From the NCBI GenBank assembly GCA_019418305.1, contig DYCA01000002.1, forward strand, positions 50,418 to 85,683: a DNA stretch of 35,266 nt, written 5' to 3'. Both the position numbers and the translations under genes were made by a program. A model generated the notes under the pieces. It did not search any database, had not been told where the DNA came from, and worked only from the letters and a program-made list of their open reading frames with translations. Shown here piece by piece: positions 17,201 through 25,100 of the stretch (the first letter of the stretch is position 1; the number at the start of each line of letters is the position of its first letter). This DNA is from Clostridiales bacterium (GTDB taxonomy: Bacteria > Bacillota > Clostridia > Oscillospirales > Butyricicoccaceae).

Positions 17201-20091
17201 AAACCGTGGGTCTTGCATGGCATGGCTACGAAAACCTGACTTATACCGGTCGGCCCGTCAGCGTTACCGCTACGGCCACCGGCTTGGTGGTTGGCGACGC
17301 CTGCACCGTTATCGTGGAGGATGGCGACAAAGTGGATGTGGGCGACTATACCGCTAAAGCTATCGGCCTGAGTAACCCAAACTATCAACTGCCGACTACT
17401 GGCACCACGAAAGACTACACCATTGCCACGGCGGATGGTACTGCCTCGGTCACCATGGAAGGATGGACCTACGGCGATGTTGCAAATCGCCCGGTTCCGG
17501 CCTCTGCGACTAACGGAATCAATAATGTGACCTATCACTACAACGGCAGAGACGGAACCGCTTATAACAGTGACACCGTTCCAACGAATGCGGGCAACTA
17601 TACCGTCACGGCTACCTTTGCCGCAACAGCAAACCATGAAGCAGTTACTGCCAAAACCGATTTCACCATCTCCAAGAAGTCTATTACCGGAATCTGGTTG
17701 GGGCTGAATCAAGTGTATGGCAGCAGAGAACCCGTAACGGTATCACTTTTGGGCGTAGTGGACGGCGATGATGTGGATATCAGCTTCACTGGGGGGAAGG
17801 AAACAGCAGGCAGGCATGCTTTGACTGCGGCCCTCATCGGTGCGGATATAGCCAACTATACCCTGAAAAACAGTGCAGCCATGCTGACCATACAACCGAA
17901 GTCGGTGATTTTCACTGTGACGGGCAACGCGGTGCAGGAGGACGGCAGCGAAAAGAGGGCAACCATTACCGCTGATGACGCTGCTTTCACCGATTACACG
18001 GTCTCCTACTGGCAGGACGATAAAAAAGTGTCCTCCCCGAAAGAGGTGGGCAGCTATGAGATCTGGGTGGAGCTCACCAACCCCAACTATCGCCACTCCA
18101 ATGGCAGTGATACGATGCAGGTAGGTACCCTAACCATTACCCAGGCACCACCGGTACTGTACACCGTGTCTTTTGCAGGCGGGGAGGGTGCCACAGGTGC
18201 CGAACCTGTCCCGCAGACTGCTTTGGCAGCGGGGCAGATCACCTTGCCTGCAAATCCGTTTACACAAACCGGCTATCGGTTCAGCGGCTGGAAGGCCGAC
18301 GGAGACACCAAGCTCTATCAGCCCGGAGACAGCTTCACCATGCCCGCGCGGAATGTGACCTTCACCGCCCAATGGCAGGATGTGTATTCCATCAGCGGTA
18401 TTATTAAGGAACAAACAGATAGTGGGGAGCAGCCCGCACAAGGCGCGGTAGTCAGCATTTGGCTGGGGGCAAACCAGCTGGCCGAAGCCAAGACGGATGA
18501 CGATGGTGGCTACAGCTTCTCCAACCTGCTGCCCGGTATTTACAATCTGGTGGTCACCAAGGATGTGCGCATGGTTACTCAAAAAGTGATCATTGATAAC
18601 AGCAATGCAGAGAACTGCAATGTCACCCTGCCGAAAGGAGCCACCAACTCTGTTGTAGAAGTGCGCCCCGGTAGCCCGGACATCGTGGTGGGCAAGCTGG
18701 ATACTGTATTTCATAGCACTGACACGGCAGTGTACACAGAGGACGATCAGAAAACTGTAAACCAAGGCGGCAAGGTGGAGATCACCTTCACTGCCGAAGA
18801 AAAAACGCAAGCCCAGCAGGAGGAGCAAATTGACAAGGATATTGCAAAAATTGAGGAAATCTCCGATAACAGAACGCTGGGTCTTGTCATGGATTACAAA
18901 CTGGAAAAAACAGTGACGACGGCAGCTGGCGTTACCAGCAATCCGACCCTGATTCCACAGGCTAATGTTTTGCTGGAAGTCCTGCTGCCATTGCCCATAG
19001 AACTACAGGGCAAAGACACTTATTCCGTTTACCGTGTACACAGCAGCACTGGCCAGGAAGAGGATAAGGAAGCGCAAGAACTGAAGCAGGGTGAATCTAA
19101 CAAAAATGAACTGGGCGAATACTTTACTGTCAACAGCGATAAGACCCGATTGACCCTATATGTCAAATGCTTTTCCACCTATGCCATTGGCTATGCGGAA
19201 TTCTCTGGAAGCAACGGCGGCAATCAGGGCGGTGGCTCATCTGCCTCTGTCTATCCTCCCAGCATAGAGCAGACGGAGCACGGAACGGTTACCACCAGCC
19301 CGAAGAATCCGGAAACAGGAGATCAAGTTACTATTACGCCCGCTCCGGATGAGGGCTATACCGTAGATGAGATCATCGTTACCGATTCTGCTGGTAAGCC
19401 GGTTGTGGTTATTCCCAACGGCGATGGAACCTATACCTTTACACAGCCGGCCGGAAAAGTAACCATTACCGTCACCTTTGAGCAAATGAGCGACACGTCC
19501 GACTGTCCCCGGGATGACAGCTGTCCCATGTCAGCTTTCTCTGATACAAAATTGGGGGCATGGTATCATGATGGGGTGCATTATTGCCTGGAAAATGATT
19601 TGATGGTGGGGACTGGAAAAACGACATTCGAACCCGATGCTGTTACCACCCGAGGCATGATCGTCACAATCCTGTGGCGTCTGGAAGGCAGCCCAATTGT
19701 CAATCATTCTATGGATTACGACGATGTAAAATTGGAGGACTGGTATGGGAAAGCGGTTCGTTGGGCTGACAATGTAGGCGTGGTCACCGGCTACGGCAAC
19801 GGCAAATTCGGCCCTAATGACCCCATCACCCGTGAGCAGATGGCAGCCATGCTGTGGCGATATGCGGGAAGCCCCGATGTGGAGGGCAGTCTCTCCTCTT
19901 TTGTGGATGGGGCGCAGGCCAGCGGCTGGGCACAGTCAGCCATGATCTGGGCCGTAGATCAGGAGTTGATTACTGGTGTAGGCCATAATCAATTGGCATC
20001 TCGTGGTCAGGCTACCAGAGCGCAGGCCGCTACGCTCCTGATGCGATTTGCCGGAAAAATACTTAACAAAAACGATAGAGCGCTCCAGTAG
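11239..20091 (+). CDS. Giant multi-domain surface protein with three SLH domains
   Basis: 2950-residue secreted protein, probably an adhesin or wall-surface stalk. Signal peptide 1 to ~26 (ISWGL-type hydrophobic core, AMA cleavage). Approximate modules: unassigned beta-rich ~90-640; Calx-beta-like ~645-740; unassigned ~750-950; Ig-like ~951-1054; a series of Ig-like repeats ~1165-1660 with recurring TYTVTATDKAGN-type ends; InlB/Listeria-Bacteroides repeat ~1670-1731 (DGYIFDGWYDG); Ig-like ~1733-1828; YDG/MBG-type repeats ~1828-2305 (EDKEYDGGTSATG, NYTVTA); second InlB repeat ~2308-2380 (TGYRFSGWKADG); carboxypeptidase-regulatory-like domain ~2382-2468 (DDDGGYSFSNLLPGIYNL); third divergent InlB-like repeat ~2676-2750; SLH domains ~2765-2821, 2827-2880 and 2886-2943. 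SLH domains bind pyruvylated wall polymers, so the C-terminus sits at the wall. No LPXTG motif. Start ATG overlaps the cyclase stop; GGAGG lies 8 nt upstream. Confidence 0.93.
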   Translation: MTKRILSWGLILSLLLTLLPVSAMATERSLSEEGKLTAETATGTDIGTAHFSTYTVEDDTTSVVLEAPTIYCTPLDEENSSDMVLTIEGEWDSYVWEACTYGFWSDWAGDSASLTLSKEDFTSYAFRCTVTREGQAVTSETFAYDPSVLERPMLMANGLSDGALEDSSNYIKYYQNERYKRFDIQGMDDGAAFKTTFVNSGYRTAISVNEASKVEVPYQSNAASVGSSLAAQTALNIAYGGRYVKITYTVQNKGSTTQSFKIGSSADVMIDNNDYAAVTGTNTGLSMDGSPKNNYKFSLVAPDCDTLWFGHYSQAYNNIFTDLEDKATPYTRDSGMAWSWSGSVAPGQTWSRYVLIGAGELPPTPNAPVLNSDNDFNLNAGGTATITGTVAAEGDNPAPDTVYVSIGGKEYSAAVQADGTFSVAVEVPEDMPVGDGTFTYWGTTSEGGISEIQSQPVKIMAAPFISLTTSSVTVTEGDTGLDEAWLNSFIKTHSDTVNISPNTIDTNTSGQKTVTYTVEKDGFSPAAAQLIVMVLPKPAELTQTTVSGTGTFDLSSTMAYTGGLTYKETGFVYGTLQNPTLTLNDGQVQTSSLVNTKGGRLTATVSGSKLAYGVNYYARAYAIADDDTVIYSDQSGGFGLDAARYGTFSVTNSGSTFTITRSDGTDGEQTVYYRTVNGSAVGGTHFVHQAGSVTFAEGDSAPKTVTVTEMDVTSTYGDKAATAYSNADRTYSFEIYRVTGGATLNSSQKRVTRTMSKDSTKTIDRSLYTEVTRNGTTDAKLRGDHKDDGLGWTQGEIGTAAMESLPVGSLIARDYLLDTADSLYYWVTFTAWEEDSGYQAIQILAGNTLDTNIYPNEGNLNGTLTTAQYVALFEHRGSGANSTSSEYSFPTASLTNGSTLTKYQYAGGQSGSSIRFDVNTSQITVGFGASGEDSDNWYTQNIVHHFKFSDTEEPKLLGVAPMAGGSYLPGESVTVALVFDEIVDSTNSPNLDDVQIATNWGTFDYADGAGTNVLYFTGMVADNASGALTVNSITNAGNIKDMADDSGTATSGTVTDGSTDAALGNGPSAPAVTVGQITSVNGTLTGTITATNAAKLEYAWSTEAEEKNVVGWKLLANTSGDTVSTRQTSGTWYLHARATNNDGVTDHDSRSVTLGEEGGTVELPDLTVTADNANWAKSREITVTRSPANATVKVKTPGGTDTTEVSGRTYTATQNGTYTFTLESGDETITKMVSVSKLDTTDPAVEIVDLVNTNHTEAVNLTVRVSDSESGIQSVKGKWNNGAEFDLTPTSEKGIYTTTSLDQSGTWTLSVTATDKVGNSGADTSDAYIINATRPGLTVTKDEAASNNKGIVYNYNVVDNGNTDITVTLPDGSTTTNLTGTFTITEAGDYVITATDAAGHFVSQAITVTVPEGETLDGVSPDVRLSIADENWTKGPVTVAVAVFDAGSAGKNLTAVRDDSNIQLMESTEDPGSFTGSFTVSANGIYTVTCTDTADNMGEGTIEITNIDTTGPVIAVSGNPTEWTADDVTITLAVTDVQSGVSGVEVKKDESTVAVAEDNGGYTFTVSENGTYTVTATDKAGNAANETVVISKIDNGEPTLAVTGGMESETSLNLTVTASAGGSSGVTVTVQKNGGTAEEIHGDSYRITSAGTYTFTAITGAGETVTQTVTVHSVTIGEKDHLVVDGGKVTEPAAPTKDGYIFDGWYDGEARWDFAQNEVKTNLALTAHWTLAPPSVELTASPENASGTYNGGNAVVTLTATPNHGASVDYTYEWYKNGQKLDGKTAETLALSTVSDSGEYTVRVTACAEGQSVVANSNAVTVTIGRADPSITVWPTASNITYGDNLSESSLTGGNAAVPGSFAWKDSSIKPNSGLQDCTVVFTPDDMENYNTAEQAVTVTVAKKTLIPSVASVEDKEYDGGTSATGTITLADAVLGENPTATGVFTFDSANAGRNKTVKVAISLDRDWGNNYALSTTELTATASITKKTVGLAWHGYENLTYTGRPVSVTATATGLVVGDACTVIVEDGDKVDVGDYTAKAIGLSNPNYQLPTTGTTKDYTIATADGTASVTMEGWTYGDVANRPVPASATNGINNVTYHYNGRDGTAYNSDTVPTNAGNYTVTATFAATANHEAVTAKTDFTISKKSITGIWLGLNQVYGSREPVTVSLLGVVDGDDVDISFTGGKETAGRHALTAALIGADIANYTLKNSAAMLTIQPKSVIFTVTGNAVQEDGSEKRATITADDAAFTDYTVSYWQDDKKVSSPKEVGSYEIWVELTNPNYRHSNGSDTMQVGTLTITQAPPVLYTVSFAGGEGATGAEPVPQTALAAGQITLPANPFTQTGYRFSGWKADGDTKLYQPGDSFTMPARNVTFTAQWQDVYSISGIIKEQTDSGEQPAQGAVVSIWLGANQLAEAKTDDDGGYSFSNLLPGIYNLVVTKDVRMVTQKVIIDNSNAENCNVTLPKGATNSVVEVRPGSPDIVVGKLDTVFHSTDTAVYTEDDQKTVNQGGKVEITFTAEEKTQAQQEEQIDKDIAKIEEISDNRTLGLVMDYKLEKTVTTAAGVTSNPTLIPQANVLLEVLLPLPIELQGKDTYSVYRVHSSTGQEEDKEAQELKQGESNKNELGEYFTVNSDKTRLTLYVKCFSTYAIGYAEFSGSNGGNQGGGSSASVYPPSIEQTEHGTVTTSPKNPETGDQVTITPAPDEGYTVDEIIVTDSAGKPVVVIPNGDGTYTFTQPAGKVTITVTFEQMSDTSDCPRDDSCPMSAFSDTKLGAWYHDGVHYCLENDLMVGTGKTTFEPDAVTTRGMIVTILWRLEGSPIVNHSMDYDDVKLEDWYGKAVRWADNVGVVTGYGNGKFGPNDPITREQMAAMLWRYAGSPDVEGSLSSFVDGAQASGWAQSAMIWAVDQELITGVGHNQLASRGQATRAQAATLLMRFAGKILNKNDRALQ

Positions 20092-20100
20092 GAGCGCTCT
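20077..20100 (+). terminator. Hairpin at the end of the SLH protein gene
   Basis: AGAGCGCTCC / GGAGCGCTCT, perfect 10-bp stem with loop AGTA. The stop codon TAG (20089-20091) sits across the loop and stem. Only a weak T stretch follows, so it may act as a 3' stabiliser as well as a terminator. Confidence 0.55.
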
Positions 20101-20118
20101 TCAATATGCGTATACCAA

Positions 20119-20705
20119 TTGAGGGTTGATTGCTTGCTCGGTCGAGCGAAACAGAGTGAGATACATTTTCTTATAATCCGAGGTAAAATCACCGCTATAA
20201 CACAGAATAGGACATATGGTTCAAAACGCAAAATTGATGCAAAGGCTCTTCACTGCACCGGCGCTCCGCTGATGCTGAGCAAGGTTTGCTATCCCGAGAC
20301 AATGCAGGAACTATATTACTGCCTGAAATCCGCCTACCTGTGCCGCACGGTATGCTTCAAACAATGCTATTTGTGTAGCAAGCGGTTTGCGGTGGTTGAC
20401 GGCGAACGCGCCGAATATTGCAGCCGAGAAACAGAAAGCAAAAAGACTTTCTGTGAGGTTGGCGCTGCACGGCTCTATCAGAAAAAGATTCTGGGTAATC
20501 CGCTTATCCATACCTATAATCGCGCCTATAAGTCACACAAAGCCCGCATCCGCTACGGCATGATGACGCGATGATGACGAGCGAAGAATTCCGGCAGTGT
20601 ACAGAGAAAGCCAAACACTTACGCGGTGCCTGCCAGGCCGGTGAAATCTTGCTGGAGCGCTTTGAGGAATGGCTGAAAGATGGCGTGTGCATAACAATAA
20701 GGTGA
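20119..20705 (+). pseudogene. Frameshifted, N-terminally truncated DUF6076-type protein
   Basis: The reading frame to 20574 contains a segment resembling the C-terminal part of DUF6076 proteins: a Cys cluster CYLCSKRFAVVDG..EYCSR..KTFCEVGA, then LGNPLIHTYNRAYKSHKARIRYGMM. The natural continuation (TSEEFRQCTEKAKHLRG, then AGEILLERFEEWLKDG) lies in another frame, ending at 20705. The shift comes from a near-perfect 11-bp tandem duplication at 20560-20581; deleting one copy rejoins RYG-MMT-SEEF in one frame. The residues before about nt 20230 show no resemblance and no good start or ribosome site exists, so the N-terminal part is also lost. Function of the family is unknown to me; the Cys pattern looks like a zinc ribbon. 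Confidence 0.7.
20560..20581 (+). repeat. 11-bp tandem duplication causing the DUF6076 frameshift
   Basis: ATGATGACGCG (20560-20570) followed immediately by ATGATGACGAG (20571-20581), 10 of 11 bases equal. Eleven is not a multiple of three, so the insertion shifts the frame exactly where the protein similarity changes frame. Confidence 0.85.
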
Positions 20706-20739
20706 TTTGGGAGAATGCGCGGATAACATTACACCGTAG

Positions 20740-20965
20740 GCTCTTTGGTTTCACAACGATGGCATTGGCACTCTGACGCTGAACAGTGCAATGATTACAG
20801 GACAACATGACGAATCTGGTGATCCGTAGGTCGCCGGGATTTATGTTGTGAGCACATCCGGCCAAACTGTGTCACTGACCATCGTGCTGGAAGGAGTGAT
20901 TACTGTTCTGAGCAACTTAAGGAATTGGTGTTGATGCAGGAATAAGCAGCATAGGTGACGAAGTG
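20740..20965 (+). pseudogene. Decayed fragment of a beta-rich surface protein
   Basis: From about 20755 the + frame reads DGIGTLTLNSAMITGQHDE, hits a TAG at 20827, then reads VAGIYVVSTSGQTVSLTIVL and EGVITVLSNLRN before another stop; a one-base shift continues as GVDAGISSIGDE to about 20965. The TLTLNxAxITG ... GIY ... TIVLEG pattern resembles the repeating strands of Clostridia/Bacteroidetes cell-surface proteins with carbohydrate-binding-type domains. One stop and one frameshift are needed to read it, so it is not functional. The family assignment is by eye only. Confidence 0.45.
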
Positions 20966-21288
20966 TTCCCATTCTCGGTACACATGCCCCCTGAACATCC
21001 AAGCGTACACCTATCAAGCCATATGTTGGATAGCGGTGCACAGCGCAACCGGGGCGGTTTGCGCACATGTTATCTACACCGAAGCAGCGGCCATGCTGAC
21101 ACGGTTCTGCGAGGGTGTGTGCCCAGCTAAAAAGATATATGTCACACCTCTTTTTTGACCTCCCGCGCAAGGCAGAGTTGCCCTATCGCTCGACTGCATT
21201 ACAAATATTGGGGAAAGAGCGGGCACCAATCTGTACCGGTCAGCATTCATCACAGAATGTGGGAATAACGCGCACTTGCTTCCGCGAA
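20966..21288. other. Intergenic stretch without recognisable gene
   Basis: Short open frames exist on both strands (for example around 20955-21158 and 21074-21361) but none has a ribosome site, a familiar sequence or consistent codon use. I see nothing that supports a gene; it may be older decayed sequence. Confidence 0.5.
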
Positions 21289-21314
21289 CTTCTTGTGGAT
21301 GATGCCACAAGAAG
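21289..21314. repeat. Perfect inverted repeat
   Basis: CTTCTTGTGG / CCACAAGAAG, 10-bp perfect arms around ATGATG. No T-run follows, so it is not a typical terminator. It lies 25 nt before a larger imperfect palindrome. Confidence 0.6.
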
Positions 21315-21339
21315 GCTATATATAGTTGAACATAGAGAA

Positions 21340-21410
21340 GCCGGGCACATGAGAATAACACGATAATCGATAGAACAACCTCGGTTTCGTATTCTTCTCA
21401 TGCGCCCGGC
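21340..21410. repeat. Large imperfect palindrome (about 71 nt)
   Basis: Outer arms GCCGGGCACATGAGAATAAC (21340-21359) and its counterpart at 21391-21410 (reverse complement GCCGGGCGCATGAGAAGAAT) match at 17 of 20 positions; weaker pairing (ACGA..GA) continues inward. It could be a REP/MITE-like element, a structured RNA or the terminator of a lost gene. No open frame lies inside it. Confidence 0.6.
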
Positions 21411-21896
21411 AATTTAATGGGTGAAAGACATATATTTAGAGACTCGGGGTTCGGTGCAGCATATTTGTAGCGGCATTATTACCCTAACAGAATATTCGTT
21501 CTATCATCGCTTGCTATAGTGGTTATGGAAATTTCTTTCAATGGTATTGTCGACGGGTTCGATTCTTGGCGCTGCTTTTTATGATGTAATGTGGTCATTT
21601 GAAAGGCGGTAGCTTTTTGGAAAAAACGGTCTATTTCAAGAAATAGTGGCACCATGCAAAGCAAGCAAATTTTGCGCAATTGAATTTGTATTCTGCATCA
21701 GCAGTAGAGAGTTTGCGGTTCAAAATATTATAATATCCTATAATGCAATGCATTCATTTTATCATCTGTACTGTAGGTAGATGAATGTTTGAATAAGTAG
21801 TCGGCACCTGTATGCGAATTCACACATATGCTTCGACTTTTTATCTAACGTTTCATGTGAGCTTACAACAGTTGTCAGATCCGCTGCTTCTTCCAT
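21411..21896. other. AT-rich leader region upstream of the pilus operon
   Basis: No gene is supported. Two overlapping TATAAT hexamers (21729-21734 and 21739-21744) could be the -10 of the pilus operon, but no good -35 lies 16-18 nt before either (nearest TTGCGG at 21713 gives 20 nt to the second). If used, the transcript leader would be about 350 nt. I looked for a c-di-GMP riboswitch core here and did not find one. Confidence 0.35.
21799..21843 (+). promoter_or_regulatory. Weak hairpin plus T-run in the pilus operon leader
   Basis: AGTCG (21799-21803) pairs with CGACT (21834-21838), an inner GTATG/CATAT stem lies between, and a T-run follows at 21838-21842. It could act as an attenuator or be the terminator of a decayed gene. 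The stem is weak. Confidence 0.25.
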
Positions 21897-22073
21897 ATGG
21901 TGCGACAAAAATTTCCCTTGGCAGATTCCGGGCTGTCGGTGGGCGGGCTCTGCGGACGAAAGGCGCGGGGCTTTGCTGAGCGATACCAACAGGCCGACGA
22001 GATGCTTTGCTGGGTAAAAAATGATCGCAAGCGAAAATTTAAATTGCGCAGTTTGGATTGGTTTGCAGTTTAG
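21897..22073 (+). pseudogene. Possible C-terminal remnant of a GGDEF (diguanylate cyclase) protein
   Basis: The 58-codon frame reads LSVGGLCGRKARGFAERYQQ, then ADEMLCWVKNDRKRKFKL near its end. This resembles the end of GGDEF domains: a beta strand 'SIGG', then 'Y..AD..LY..K..G'. The GGDEF core itself is absent and no ribosome site precedes the ATG at 21897, so it would be a fragment. The match is short and by eye; a chance open frame remains possible. It ends 31 nt before the giant prepilin gene. Confidence 0.35.
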
Positions 22074-22104
22074 GTTTACACCGCGGAACGCAGGAGGAAC
22101 AGGC

Positions 22105-25100
22105 ATGAATCTTGGAAAGAAATACAACCAGCATGGCTTTACCATACAGGAAATGCTGCTTGTCATACTGATCTCCCTGGTTCTTCTGTCACTGTCTGTT
22201 GTGGGAATTGTGTCCTATATGCGTTCGCTGCGGTTAACCCAGCTGGACAACTCTGCTAAGGAGATCTTTCTGGCTGCTCAGAACCGGGCCATTCTCCTGC
22301 GCAGCAGCCAGCAGTTGGATGGATACGTTATCGAGGGCGAGAATGCAATTGAAAATGTGGAGGTTATTCCGAATTCCGATGGAGGTATTCAGATTACTGT
22401 CTACTATATTCATTGCGACAGTTCCAATATGGCGCAGTTGCTTCCCAATGGGACGATTGACCCCACTCTGTGGGATGGGGACTTCTGGATCACCTATGAG
22501 CCGGAGAGTGGAAGCGTGATCGACGTATTCTTCTGTGATCAGGATCTTGAGGTGGGAGATAGCTTCCCTGACTTTTATAAAGAATGGCGAGCTGCGTCCA
22601 AGGCCGACCGCATGGACCGCAAACCCATGGTGGGTTACTACGGGGGTGAGTCCGCCGAAAGCGGCACGACCATCTCCCTGCGCACCCCGGTTATCAATAT
22701 CTATAACGAGGATACTCTGCAGGTGGAGGTCACCTACTGGGTGCCTAGAACCCTTCATACTATGGGGGAGGCGAGTAACATCAAGCTGGATGTGACCCTA
22801 ACCTATCAGGATTGTCCTGCGCAGCTGAGTCAAACGGAAGCGGAAGACTACATGGACACGGAGGGAATCTCTTATTTTACTTATACCTACACTTGGACGC
22901 TGGATTCTCTGGAGGAAAATGAGAGACAGTTTCACGAAATTTCTTTTGAGGGTGCCTCTGGATTGACCTATGGCGATGACTTCACGGTTTCCGCTGAGGT
23001 AACTTACGCAGGAGATGCCTTAAAGGTCAACGGCGCCCGGAAGAGTGCCAGCGACAACAGCCTGTTTGCCAAGGACAGCAATGAGGATACCGCTTACATT
23101 GCCTGTCTGCGTCACCTGCAAAATTTGGATGTAGTTTGGTCTGAAGTGTCCGATGAAAAGACCAAGGCAGTGCAGAAGAATGATATCCAAGGCGTGGAAG
23201 ATTACAAGTTCCGACCCATTGAGAATACCGCCCTGAGCAGCTACGACGGCGAAGGGTTTTCCATCTATGACTTGAATATCGGTGGAACCGGTGCGTCCAT
23301 CGGTATGTTTGGCAATTTCGCTGGCAGAGCGGAAACGCGCAAAACATTACAGAATATCCGTCTGGTCAATACCAAAGTAACGGCTGGCAGTGGTTCGGCA
23401 GGCGCGCTGGTAGGCAATGGAAGCTATCTGACGATAGACAACTGCCAGTCCTACTGGGAAAACCCTTCCGAAGAGGCCACCAACCTCCGGGATGTGCTGG
23501 GCGACAGTACCGAAGGGCTCAAGTATCAAATTACCGGCAGCGGCCCGGCGGGCGGATTGGCGGGAACGCTGCTTAACTCTGCTATTATCGATAGCTCTGC
23601 CGCATCCTTGGTGAAGAGCACAGGTCCGGTGGGCGGACTGGTGGGTCGGGGCAGCGGCCTTAATATTGACCGTTCCTACGCGGCCTCCTATTTAGCTGGG
23701 CCTGCCGCAGCGGGACTGGTGGGCGATCTGACAGGGAGTGCCAATATTTACGGAAGTTATGCCGTGGGCTTCATTGACAGCGGAAAAACTGCTGCGCAGG
23801 CCGCCGGGCTGTGTCTGGGCAGCAGCACTGCTACGGTCACAAGCTGTTACAGTGCCATGCTGTTTACGGCAACGGAAACGGTGACCAACTATCCTTTGTG
23901 CAAAGCAGGTACCTATTCTCTGACGCATTTCCTAGACTCTGACCACTTTAGCTTCCAAGGGGGAAGTGGTTTGGGCGTATCTTACAGCGCTCTCATCGAC
24001 TCTACTCAGTGGAATGTCCTATTCGGAAAAGGTGTTTTCACCTCCAAAAGCATTGTTCAGTCTCATCCCTACAACCTTCAGACCACCTTGTCCCTTACCA
24101 CCTTTACCTACCCCGGCTTGAGAGACATAGATCACTGGGGCGACTGGGGCGCGCAGTTCCAAGACGGCAGTTTGGTGTATTATGAAATTTATCAGGGGGC
24201 AGAAAGTAACACTTATGGGTTTAATGGCGGTGGCCTGAGTCACCTGTCCGACGATAAAACCGTGGTGGAAGACGGCTATGCAGTGGCATACAAAAGTACA
24301 AATGCAATCTCCGGAATCGGAGCGACTTTAAAGGTGACCTATCAAACAGCAGCAGGAAGCTCGACTGAGGCGTTTTCCTACGGCGGCGAGGGGGAGAATC
24401 CCATCTATGAGATAACGGGTGTATCTGATACCACAGGGAAAACAGAAAACTATTATCTTCTGCCTCTGCCCAATCAAGTAGTCAACAATGATTATGCTGC
24501 CGACAATTTTTATCAAAAGATTATCATTCAAGATATTCCGGACACGGCAGGAGCTGCGGCAAAACAGAAGGGCTATTATTATAGTCCCCATTTTGCCAAC
24601 ACCGTTCTTTCGACTGGTGAAGTCAAGGAGGAAGAACTGCCTACCAAGGCTAGGCTGCTTCAGATAGAAGTGCGCACGCCTCGGCATCTGTATCACCTCA
24701 GCCAGTTCAGGAATTACTATTCCAGCAGCAACCAATATCGTTTTCTCCAGCAGTTGGATCTCAACTATGATACCTACACAGGGTATGGTTTGTTCACCGG
24801 CAGCTGGTCGCAGGCCCCCATTGGTCTGGATGCAGCAAAACCGTTCCGGTGTATCTATTACGGCAACTACCACAGCATTGTCGGTGTGATTCCTGCCGTT
24901 CAAGATGAAAAGGGAAATGCATACCAACATGTGGGTCTGTTTGGGTATACTACCGGTGTGCTTCATGACATTGTTTATCAGATGAAAGAAGGAGATATTC
25001 TTGCCGTAACTCAATCGGGCAGCAGTTCCAAGCCTTTGTATGTGGGCGCACTGGCTGGATACAATGGAGGTACGGTGAATAACTGTGCTGTCTTCGGCGT

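Noticed and set aside
15163..17712. Long minus-strand open frame of 849 codons opposite the SLH protein
   Set aside because: It is a shadow of the repeat-rich coding strand: low-complexity translation, no ribosome site, no domain, and the + strand product is clearly real.
21549..21585. GGGTTCGATTCTTGG resembling the T-arm of a tRNA
   Set aside because: The flanking stem pairs poorly and no acceptor, D or anticodon arm can be drawn; too little for a tRNA or an attachment site.
21900..22104. GC-rich leader with GCAAAG-like bits suggesting a c-di-GMP riboswitch
   Set aside because: The conserved core and paired helices of c-di-GMP-I or -II riboswitches are not present.
22021..22104. Earlier in-frame ATG for the giant prepilin
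   Set aside because: It would put 28 extra residues before the prepilin leader and has no ribosome site, whereas ATG 22105 has AGGAGG and a normal 11-residue leader.
21762..22166. 134-codon minus-strand frame upstream of the giant prepilin
   Set aside because: No ribosome site, overlaps the prepilin start, and the sequence has no protein-like features.
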